DNA from: Calonectria ilicicola
Taxonomy: Eukaryota > Ascomycota > Sordariomycetes > Hypocreales > Nectriaceae
Length of the DNA stretch: 64,000 bases
Assembly: GCA_020809705.1 (NCBI GenBank)
Contig: CP085827.1
Coordinates: 1,178,001-1,242,000, forward strand
Direction of reading: 5' to 3'
The notes beneath the pieces are model-generated. The model saw only the letters and a program-made list of their open reading frames with translations. It had not been told where the DNA came from and ran no database searches. The position numbers and the translations under genes were made by a program. This document shows, piece by piece, positions 44,749-55,445 of the stretch; within the stretch, counting starts at the first letter, position 1, and each line of letters begins with the position of its first letter.

Positions 44749-44802
44749 GGAACTTCCTATTTAGCACCCCGCTTTTGACTAACGAGCACCCCGACTGTGG
44801 CT
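44749..44802 (+). repeat. Left terminal inverted repeat of the DNA transposon
   Basis: 54 bp, G+C-normal, and 50 of 54 positions identical to the reverse complement of 55350-55403. Directly inside, GACTGTGGC is repeated in tandem (44793-44811). Confidence 0.88.
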
Positions 44803-45290
44803 GACTGTGGCGCAACAGTATTTTACTTTTACAACCGGAGTTTTATAGTAAAATAATATATTTTTAAGTAATTTAATGTTTTTATATTATTAATAATTTA
44901 ATTTTATTTATTATTAAAATGTTTAAATATAAAGTGATATTATTTTAATATTTTAAATTTTATTAATTATAATATTAAAATTATTATATAATTATAAATT
45001 TCTTTTTTATTTATTTATAATTATTTTTAATTAGCTTTAATATTATTAATTAATTTGCTTATTATATTATAATTAAAATCATTATTCTCCTATTTATTTT
45101 TATTATTATTATTAATCTTATTATTATCTAATAAAAATAATAATAATCTAGTAATTATATTATTATTATTTTTATTATTATATTCTAATTATAAAGTTTA
45201 TAATACCTTAATATTAATAGTAGCCTCTATATTATTATTATTCTAAATAATCTTATAATAAGTTAAAATCTACTAATATAATTATAATTG

Positions 45291-45428
45291 TAAGGATCCG
45301 TACTTCCCATTACGTCAATTAGCCCGTCAGGCCAAAAGATAAGTCAATAATCGCAATGCTTGCAATTACAGGTACGGATAACAGCTATTAAATAGGGTCT
45401 CGTGCGCCCAGTTGCACAGGTCGTAACA
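45291..45428. other. G+C-normal patch inside the A+T island
   Basis: About 138 bp of ordinary base composition, bounded abruptly by A+T-only DNA on both sides. It contains the inverted words ATCCGTAC (45296-45303) and GTACGGAT (45372-45379). It could be a small inserted element or a part of the transposon that escaped mutation. Confidence 0.6.
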
Positions 45429-46607
45429 ATAATATTATTATTCTAGGTTTATATAAATCACCTAACTCTAGCTAATAAAGCCCTAATACTATTAAGGATA
45501 TTCTTATTATATTAATAGCTACTAGTATAGTAAAAAGTAATAGCACTAATGCTAACAAGGTATTATACTAAATTATAATTACTTAAGCTTTCTTAAAAAC
45601 TTTAGCCTACTTAAATAAAATAAGGTCTTATTATAAGCTATTAATACTGATATTCTTCTTAAGGCTTAGGCTCTCCCTTAGCCAGCTTTTTCCCCTTATA
45701 ATTATAGGATTAAAAGGTTTTTTTAGAGTAATTATATCTAGCTTAATTAGATTCTTTATTTAGTGTTAAAAAGGATTAATCTTATAAGGCTTAATAGATT
45801 TATAAGCTTTAAGTTTTCTTTGAATAATATAATAATATAGTATACTATTTATAATTATAATAAAGTAGCTAAAGTAAGCTTACTTTAGATCTTTTAGCTT
45901 TTACTTTATAATCCTTAATTTAATATAAATAAGCTTTATTATATTAGAGGAAACTTAATTATAAATATAAGTAAATAAAAATTATATAATAAATAAAAAG
46001 ATTTTATATTATTACTAGGCCTATAATACTTAAATATCTATAAATTAATTAATTTAGAATAATTCTAGCTTTATAAAAATTATTACTAAATTATTTATAT
46101 TAATTATAATAATTCTTTTAATAATAATATAAAATAACTTTATAATAGAGATTATAAAGAAGTTAAAATAATAATAATAATTAATATAATAGCAAATAAT
46201 CTTCTCTTTCCATAAATTAATCTAGATTTTAAAAGCATATTTAACAACTACTTATAAATAAGACCCTTCCTTAAAAATAATAATATTCTTATTATAATCC
46301 TCAATTATATTACTATTAGCAAAGGTATTCTAATCCTTTAAAAATGCCTAGAAGATTAGGGCCTATATTATAAAGCTAATCTTTATATTCTTTATTATTT
46401 TAAAAAAATATTAAATATAATAAGCTAGAATATTAATATTAATATATTAATAATATAAAAAGTAAAATATTTTATTAAAGATCAGATTATTTACTATTAC
46501 CTTTATTAAAATAAGCTTATAATTAGTTATAATAGCTTATAATAGTAGAATATTAAATTTAATAATAAGATATTAAAGTTGGCCTAAGGCCTAGGAAAAT
46601 TAAGCCT

Positions 46608-46612
46608 CTTTC
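46608..46612. repeat. Target-site duplication CTTTC of the LTR retrotransposon, left copy
   Basis: CTTTC precedes the left LTR and recurs immediately after the right LTR at 54355-54359. Confidence 0.8.
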
Positions 46613-47011
46613 TGTAACGGTCTGGTTAATTCCTAATTTAATAAACTAATCAGAATGAAGGGTTTATTGTTAGCAGGATGGTTAGGTGTATTATAGTAGA
46701 TAGAGTAATGGAGGTATTATGTTAGGTAATAGTTAATTGTAATTAAGGTAATTAAATTATATTAAAAGTTAATTAATTCTATTTTTTATAATAGGATCTA
46801 ATTTATTTATATATTATTATATTTAAAGTTTTATTATTATAATAATTAAATAAAGTTAATTTAATTATATTTATTATAATTTTTAATTATATTAAATGAG
46901 GATTATTTAATTTTATTTTTATTAGTTGGTTATGTGGGTTTAAAGTAGTTTAGTTTAATTGGTTAAGGTTCTGTTTATGGTTATTATCTTTTAGGTAATT
47001 GGGTTATAATA
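46613..47011 (-). repeat. Left LTR (3' LTR of the minus-strand element)
   Basis: 399 bp starting TGTAACGGTCTGG and ending GGGTTATAATA. It is directly repeated at 53956-54354 at identical length. This copy keeps its start but has C/G-poor changes in its second half. Confidence 0.85.
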
Positions 47012-50000
47012 TAATACTTCTTCTTTTATTAGTCTTATTCTAAGATTAGGTAAATAAGTTAGTTTTTTTATTTATAACTATTATATACTTTTTCTCTTTT
47101 TATCTTTTTATAATCTTTAGTATTAATAAGATATTAGGTTATATTATTAAGATTATACTTTATTTTAAGGTAATTAAAGCTTATTAAAAGAATATTATTA
47201 AATTAATTAATAAATTTGGTTTTAAGATATCTTATTATTTAGCTTATTTTTATATTAGGTAGCTATTCTATATTATAGCTGAGGGAAAAAGCTATTATAA
47301 ATTTTATATAAAGAATAAGTATTTTAGTTATAATTTTGGAGGTATTTTTACTTAAATTTATAAGTATATTTTTTTTTTTTATTTTTATATATTTATTTTT
47401 TTTAATTAAGTAAGTTTCTTATAAGAAGGATTAGATTAATAGGGAGAAAGAGGAGGCTAAGGTAGATTTAATAAATACTTTAGCTTATTTATAATATTTA
47501 TATATTTAGAAATATTATTTATATAAGAAGGTAAAGAAGATAATTTTTTAAAATTATAAGGATTTAGATAAATTAGAAGAAAAGAAGTATATTAAGGTAT
47601 TAATATTATTAAAGGTATAATTATTTAAGGATTATAGGATTATTAATTAGAGTGGTTTGCTTGATTTTCTTTGTATTAATTTTAGAGAAATACTTTTAGT
47701 ATTTTTAAGTAATATATAAGGTTTTTAGTAGGTTCTTAGGTTATTTCCTTATAATCTTTCTATTTAATTTTAAATTTTCTATCTTTTTCTCTTCTTTATA
47801 GGATTTTTTTGATTTTCTATTAATCTTTTAGGTTTTTTATTTATGGTTTATATTTAGGTCTTATGTTTACTTGGATGCTATTGCTAGGTTCTAATAGTGA
47901 GATATGGAAGATAGGGTGAACCTTAATATTATCTAGGAGGTCAAGTTTATAGTTATTTTTTAATATTTTTTTTTAATTAGATATAACTTAATTTGTATAA
48001 AGTTAATTTTTTTATTTTATTTTTTTATTATAAGATTTTTTATTGCTAGGTAGACTATATCTTTCTTTAAGAAGGATAATCTTTTTAATCTTTTTAAATT
48101 ATAATATCTTTTTATTATATTATAAATAAACTTAAATTCTATTTTTATTTCTTTATATAGTTTTCTTAAATTATTTAATTTAATTATAGCTTTTATTTGA
48201 ATTATACCTTCTAAGGGGGCTTAGTAAGTATTTAATATAAAGCTAAAATTAGCTTTTACTAATATTATTTTAATATTATAATTATAAAATATATTATATA
48301 TTAGTTATATAATAGATAATTTCTTTACTTAATTGGTTTATTTGTAGTTAATATAATATTATAGATATTACTTAATTTTTTAGTTTTAATATTTGGTTTA
48401 TTTATCTATTTAAGGGTGGAAGGCTATATTTAGCTTATAGTTTAATCTTATTAAGAATATTAGGTTTTATTAAAACTTAAATATAAATAATTGTTCTTTA
48501 TTTAAGATAATTTTAGTTAGTAATTTATATATAGTGATTATATTTTAAAAGAAAAGGTAAGTAAATTATTCTTTTTTTATTATTTTATTATAAAGAAAAT
48601 AATATATTACTTTTATAAAGTAATTAATAATAATAAAAATATTATTATAATATACTCTTATAGTAGAATCTACTAATAAAAGAAAGTTAATAATAAAATC
48701 TATTATAATTAAGTTCTATAATTATTATATAATAAAGAATGGTTATAATAATCTATATAGTTTATATCTTGGTTTTTAAAGTATTAATATAGGCTATATT
48801 TCTTATATATTTATTTAATTTTTTCTTTATTTTATTAAAGGAAAATATTTATTTAATTTATTTAAAGGTTTTATTAATACCTTTATAGCTATATAAGGGA
48901 TATTTATAAATATCCTTTATTAATTCTATTTAATATTCCTCTAGTATTTATAAGTAATTTATTTTTTCTTCTTTAAGAAGTATTAGATTATATTCTTTAA
49001 TTTTTCTTAATAATAGATTGCCTTGTTCTACTTGTTGTATTAGTATTTCTACAATAGTAGTTTTGGTTATATATAACAGTCCTCCTACTCTTATAATAGC
49101 AATTATTTTCTTTATTTTTATTATTATTTTATTAATTAAGGCTTATTTTAGGCCTTTATTAGTATTATAAATTAATAATTTTTCTTATATTTTTAGTTTT
49201 TTTATATTATAGTTAGGTTAGTGGCTGATTGTATTAGTATAGTTATTTTTAGTTCTTTTAATATAGATAATTTAGTAGTTAAATTTAGATAGGTATTCTA
49301 TATATTATAATTACCTTTTATTAAGTTTTTAAATAATTATAAAGTAAGTAATATTTTTATAGTTAATATATATTATAATTTTATAATTATTTTTTAAAAG
49401 ATATTATTAGAATTCTTTAAAAATATTAATAATAATAAGGAATTCTTTATTATAGATAAAGTAGTTTAACTTAAGGCTATATAATTTATATAAATAGAAT
49501 ACTATAGGATATAGATTTCCTTATTTATCTTATTGTCTAATCTAGGCCTTTAAAACAAAGTCTAATATATCGGTTTCTAGCTTTATAGGCTTATTAAAGT
49601 TAAATATTATAAGAATAGATTCTTCTAAAATAGTATTTTTTATAACTTTAAATAATTATTATACTTTATTTTCCTATTAAAAGGTAATTCCTTTTTAATT
49701 AGTTCTATTATACCTAAGGTAATTTTACTAAATCCTTTAATAAATCTTTAATAATAATTAATAAATCTAAAAAAGGCTTATATTTTCTTTATATTAGTAA
49801 GTTCTTTTTAATCTTTTACTATAGTAACTTTCTTTAGGTCTATATAAATTTCATTAGGGCTAATAATATATTCTAGAAATTCTACTTTTTAAATATAGAA
49901 TTTACTTTTTTCTAATTTAACTAAAAGTTTGGTATTTTAAAAGGCTTTTAAAATCTTATAAATATATTCTTTATATTCTTTTTTATTTTTAAAGAAAATA

Positions 50001-52496
50001 AAGATATTATCTAAGTAATAAATAATAAAGATATTTAAGTATTCTTATAATATATTGATTATTATTTGCTAGAATAATACTAGTATATTTATAAATTTAA
50101 AAGGTATAACTAGATATTTAAATAATTTAAACTTTATTTAGAAAGTAGTTTTCTATTTATATTCCTTTTTAATATAAATAAGATTATATACTCTTTTAAA
50201 ATCTAGTATAATAAAGATATTAACTTTATAAAGATAATCCTTTATTTTATTAATTAATAATAATAAAGTATAATCTTTAATAATAATATTATTAAGCTAT
50301 TAATAATCTATAATAAGGTATAACTTTCTATTTTTCTTAAATATAAATATAATAAAATAATTAGCTTTAAAGTTTAAAATATAAATATATCTCTTTCTAA
50401 GTATATTTTAAATGTATTTTTTAAGATATTAAGCTTAATTTAATTAAGATTATAAATAAGGTAAAATTAAGTATTAGATCTATTTTTAAAGATAATTTTA
50501 TAATCCTATTAGCTAAATTTAAATAATCTAATATCTAGTTCTTTTATAAAGAGCTTTTTATAGATTTAATATTATAGGGATATATTATATAATCTATTTA
50601 TTTCTACTTTAATCTTTATTTCTTTAAGACTTTTATTAATTTATTAGAATTATATTTTAAAGTAAATAATAATTTATTACCTTTATTTTTTTTAATTATT
50701 TTTATATTTATATTTTATTTCTTTAAGTAATAAAGATTTTTCTTTACTTATATCTTTTACTTAATTAAAGTTAGAAGTTTAAGATCTTTTAATTAGGTTT
50801 ATAGAAATATTACTAGTTATATTATACTTTTTAAGTATTTGTATTTAGCTAATATACTAGTAGATATTAGGGTTATATTATTATAATTATAGATATTTTA
50901 AAATTAGATTATATTATTTAATATTAATAATATTAAAGATTATTCCTTAATTCTTTTCTTTAATAAAGACTTTTAGGTAATTAATCTTTTTATTTATAAT
51001 ATTATTATTATAGCTAAAAGAGGTTTTTTTATATTAATAATTTTATATAGGTTAGCTTTTATTATCTATAGTAGCTAAAGTTAATTAATTACTTAAGAAT
51101 TAATGTAATTTTATTTAGCTCTACTATCTACTATAGTATTATACTACTTTCCTTTAATTCTTATTTTTATTTCTAATTATTATTGAGGTTGCTCTTTGGT
51201 TGTAAAATATAGAGCTTTTTTAAGAAGTTCTTTTAATAACTCTAGGGGTTATTACCCTAGCTGCTTTTACTGCTTTTTTATAAGGGGCTTTACTTATTTT
51301 TTGGTTTTACTTAATATTAGACTATTACTTTATTTAGTATATGGATATTATACTTAGGGTCTTGGTATTTATTTTAAGGTAATTTACTATAATTAGGGAA
51401 CTTAGGCTTGCCTAATTCTAATATAGTGAATTAGTAGTAAGGGTTTCTTTTTATAATTTTATATTAGTTAAAGTATCTTCTATAGATATAGTAGATAGCT
51501 ATATCTTCTACCCTAATAGGAAAGTATATTATATATTATTTTTGCTTTATATATTAAAGGTAATTGTGGTTATAGTAGTTTACTTATAAGATGTTTTTAT
51601 GTTTTTTATATATTATATTTAATTTAGGGTTATTTTTTTTATATTGGATAGATTAAGGGTTGTGGTTTTTTAGTTATTATTTGCTTTGTATAAGTAGGAA
51701 GACTTTATTTCCATTCTATAAGGATTTCTTAATTTATTAGGTTATTTTTTTAATATTAATTATTTATTTCTTATTTCTATTTTTATTATAAGTATAAATA
51801 TTCTATTATATTGGTACTTTATTAGTATATATATCTAAAATGGATATAAGGATTTCTATTTTCTTGGCTTATTCTAGTTATTTATAGGGAAGGTAGGATT
51901 AACTTTTTTATTAGATTGATTATACTTTTTGGATAGTTTTATTAATTTCTTATTATAAAGTGAGTTTTACTTTATATAATTTATAATCTTCTATATATTA
52001 CTTAATTATAATAATTAATTTATATTTTCTAATAATAATAAGAATAACTTTTTTATAATATTCCTTTTTTCTTTTAATATTAAGGTTTATTAAGTTTTTA
52101 TAATATTAAATTATTTCTATCTTTTTAATATAAATTTAAACTAATTTTCTATTTTTAAGAAATAATATTTAAAGAATTTATATCCTTTCTTTCTATAATT
52201 AAAATAAATAATCTTACTTTTATTATAATCTTAAGTGGTATTAAGTTCTATTAATCCTAAATAAGTCCTATATATAGTATTTTATTACTTATTCTAGGTT
52301 TTTCCTTTATTTAGAATATATAAGGTTTTATTATCTTAGATATATTCTTTATATTAGTTAAATTATCTTTTATTAATTTTAATAGTACTTTTAATATACT
52401 TTAAGAGTTTTTTTAACTAGTTTTTCTTATAGATTTTATTCTTAACTTCACTTTTTAAACCTTTATGTCTTTCATATAGTTATTTTCTTCCTTTTA

Positions 52497-52620
52497 GGAA
52501 AGGAAGATGCCGACAAGGTCACAGGACCTAAAGGCACGCCTCATGATAGACTTTCACATCGATTGGTACAATCGCCCTTGTGCCAACTCTGAAGCCTAAA
52601 GGCAACATAAGATGAAAACC
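52497..52620. other. G+C-normal patch inside the retrotransposon
   Basis: About 120 bp (from AGGAAAGGAAGATGCCG to ACATAAGATG) of normal composition surrounded by A+T-only DNA. It contains GGCACGCC and AATCGCCCTTGTGCC words. In minus orientation it would fall in the gag region. I cannot assign a function. Confidence 0.55.
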
Positions 52621-53106
52621 TTAATAGATGGAACCCTTATATAATAAAAGAAAGAATTTTTAGTTAAGAATATAATAATATATACTTAAATAAATCTCTC
52701 TTAAATAACCCTTTTTTAAATATATATTAAATAGACCTTTTTAAATATATATATATATATAATTAAAATATTTAAATAATATATTATTTATAAAAGTAAT
52801 AGCCCTTTAAAAATAGAATCTATAGCTTAATATATTTATTAAAAAATCTAAGTTAATAATATTAAATTAAATATAAAGAATTAAAAATTAAAAAAACTTT
52901 AAAAAAAATAATAAAAATATAAAAGTAAAATAATATAAAGAATTAGATTAGAATTAAATTAATCCTTTAAAAATATAAACTCCTTTTTAAAAAGAAGAAT
53001 CTTTTAAATAAAAATAAAACTTTTATCTAAAAGTAATAATAGATAATAAAACTAATACTAAGATATTTTAATATATTTAAATATAAAAGACCTTCCTTTA
53101 AGAAGA

Positions 53107-53310
53107 ACTAAGAGAGATTTTTGAAGGAAATAAAGAATGAGGGTTTTATGTGGATTAATATGTTGAATCGAATAGTCATAAATATAGCATAGTGGAAGGA
53201 AAAAGGCAGGAAAGGTGTACTAGAATAGGAAATGCAAACAACGGTTCAATCAAACAACTAATAGGATACGAGCAGTGTGATAGGATACGAGCAGTGTTTT
53301 AAACCTTTAT
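53107..53310. other. Less-mutated patch with a 19-bp tandem duplication
   Basis: About 200 bp of intermediate composition. ATAGGATACGAGCAGTGTG (53261-53279) is followed directly by a second copy (53280-53298) differing only in its last base. It lies between the right LTR and the polymerase relics. Confidence 0.6.
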
Positions 53311-53955
53311 AATAAAGTTCTATTAATATATTATTATCTTAGGCTATTTATACTATAATTCTTTTAAACTTAGCCAAATACTAATTATAAGATTTTATTT
53401 ATTTAAGCTTATATAATTAATTTATAGTTTATTATTTTATATTAATTATATTAAAGTTATTTTTAATAATAATCTTAAAATTTTCTTAATCTCTAAAGAT
53501 TTCTTAAGTTTCTTTAATTTATTTAATATTATCTTTATTTTCTAAATAGTCTTTTATAATAGGTTTAAACTATATTCCTATATCTCCTTAAAGAAGAGTT
53601 TTAATATATAATACTTAGGCTTTAGGAGTTATAAGTTAAGTTAAGAAGAAGCAAAAATATTCTTTTATTTAGGTAAGAAAGGGGATTATATTATTAATTT
53701 TTCCTAGGAAAGGTTCTAGAACTAGAGGTCTTAGGATTTTATTAATATCTTTACCTTTACTTCTTTTAATTATAGTGATTCTAGCTTCTTTTACTTTAAG
53801 TTAAGCTTATATATTTATAAGTTTCTTTTTAATTTACTATAATTTTATAATTAATTTAATATTATTAGAAGAAGTAATAATAGTAAGGTTCTTTCTAGAT
53901 ATTATTATTATTTAATTATTAATATAAATAATTAATTAAATAAAAGCTTTTAATA

Positions 53956-54354
53956 TATAATAGTTTAATTAATTCCTAATTTAATAAATTAATTAAAATA
54001 AAAAGTTTATTATTAGTAAGATAATTAAATATATTATAATAAATAAAGTAATAAAGGTATTATATTAAATAATAATTAATTATAATTAAAGTAATTAAAT
54101 TATATTAAAAATTAATTAATTCCATTTCTTATAATAAGATCCGATTTATTTATATACTATTATATCTAAGGTCCTATTATTATAATAATCAAATAAAGTT
54201 AATTTAATTATATTTGTTATAATCTTCGGTTATGTTGAATAAGGACTGTTCAATTTTACTTCTATTAGTTGGTTATGTGGGTCTAGGGTAGTTTGGTTTG
54301 ATTGGTTGGGGTTCTGCCTATGGTTACCGCCTTTTGGGTGGTCGGGTCATAACA
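53956..54354 (-). repeat. Right LTR (5' LTR of the minus-strand element)
   Basis: 399 bp from TATAATAGTTTAATT to GGTCGGGTCATAACA. The first half is strongly A+T-shifted, while the last 125 bp (from about 54230) keeps normal C and G, the reverse of the left LTR. Differences between the two LTRs are mainly C/T and G/A. Confidence 0.85.
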
Positions 54355-55349
54355 CTTTCTTACTATTAAGAAAGATTATAATTATATAAAAGGTCTATTT
54401 TAATTATATTAATCTATATATATTAAAAAGTAATATATTAAATTAATTAGTTTTATATATATTATTATAAACAAGGATATTATAATACTAACTATAAAGC
54501 TATATATTACTTATAAAGGTAATAAAGAGATATTTAATATAGCCTTTAGTATTATAATACTGTTAAATAAAAACTTATAAAATAATAAATATAATAAGCT
54601 AAAATAACTCTCTAAATATTAAACTTTTAAAGATAAAAGTTAAACTATTAAATAGCTGAATTTTTCTTATTATTATAAGCTAATATAGTATTCTATTAGG
54701 ATATTATAGAGGTTATAATAGATAATATAATAGATATTTTTATCTATTACTTAGTAAACTTTTAATAAAATTATAATTAATTAAAATTTTATATTTTAAA
54801 ATTTAATTATATTCTTTTTAAACTTTAAAATAATCTCCTTTTAAAATTATAAAGTATTAAAGCTATTTAAAAGATTATAATTATAAAAATAGGCTTTACT
54901 ATTAAACTATTAAATAATCTAATTATTATTTAATTATAATAATAATATTAAATAATATAAATATTTTAATATTTAATTATTATTTTAATATTATTTTAAT
55001 ATATTAATTATAAATTTTTTATAAATCTTAAAATAATCTTTTAAATATTAAAATATAATATAAATTAAATTAATAATATTTAATTATTTTAAATAAATAA
55101 TAAAAAAAACTAAATTATTTTTTTTAATAATAATATTAATTATCCTTTAAACCTCCTTAAAAAAAAATTTAACTTAAAAAGCATATTTATTATTACTAAC
55201 AACCTTAAAAATAATAATCACAATATACAAGTATTAAACATATCAAATAAAGACAAAGATATCACACATAGACATTAACTATCTTAGATTACCTAGGAAA
55301 ATACATATATACACCAACATCAGATATCATAGCCCCACTAGCAACCCTC

Positions 55350-55403
55350 AGCCACAGTCGGGGTGCTCGTTAGTCAAAGTTGGGGTGCCAAATAGGAAGT
55401 TCC
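55350..55403 (-). repeat. Right terminal inverted repeat of the DNA transposon
   Basis: The reverse complement of the left repeat with four mismatches (one at position 15, three at positions 23-25 of the repeat). Confidence 0.88.
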
Positions 55404-55411
55404 TATAAAAG
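55404..55411. repeat. Target-site duplication TATAAAAG, right copy
   Basis: Identical to 44741-44748. It lies 34 bp beyond the stop codon of the adjacent minus-strand gene. Confidence 0.85.
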
Positions 55412-55445
55412 ATCTGGTTCCCATCAGGGTATCCAGTAAGGTGGT

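Larger units (their letters stand above)
46613..54354 (-). mobile_element. Ty3/gypsy-type LTR retrotransposon, degenerate, minus orientation
   Basis: A 7,742-bp element with two 399-bp direct LTRs and a 5-bp duplication (CTTTC). The ends are TGTAAC...TAACA, partly mutated in each copy. On the minus strand between about 50,160 and 49,920 the polymerase relic is readable: segments like FKYLVIPFKFIN and IIYYLDNIFIF align with the gypsy reverse transcriptase. The catalytic YLDD appears as YLDN (50,006-50,017), and stop codons stand at positions usually Trp, Arg or Gln. A purine-rich tract on the minus strand (complement of 47,014-47,030) abuts the left LTR, as expected for the 3' end of a minus-strand element. 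Integrase-like residues lie further left, near 49,000-49,100. No frame is intact. Confidence 0.88.
44749..55403. mobile_element. TIR-bounded DNA transposon, degenerate, containing a nested LTR retrotransposon
   Basis: The 10,655-bp island starts GGAACTTCCTATTTAGCACC and ends with its inverse. The two 54-bp terminal repeats (44749-44802 and 55350-55403) differ at only four positions and are flanked by a perfect 8-bp duplication. After removing the nested LTR element and its 5-bp duplication, the host element is about 2.9 kb. An 8-bp duplication fits hAT, P, Kyakuja/Zisupton-type or some MULE elements; no transposase motif survives to decide. Most of the interior is stop-saturated and extremely A+T-rich, the pattern left by repeat-induced point mutation. 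No open frame of 60 codons exists in any frame from 44,371 to 55,445. Confidence 0.85.

Noticed and set aside
44749..55403. Island as a centromere fragment or mitochondrial insertion
   Set aside because: Exact terminal inverted repeats, target duplication and a nested LTR element with polymerase relics explain it as a transposon.
44749..55403. Island as a Starship giant element
   Set aside because: Starships lack long inverted ends with an 8-bp duplication and start with a tyrosine-recombinase gene; none is seen.
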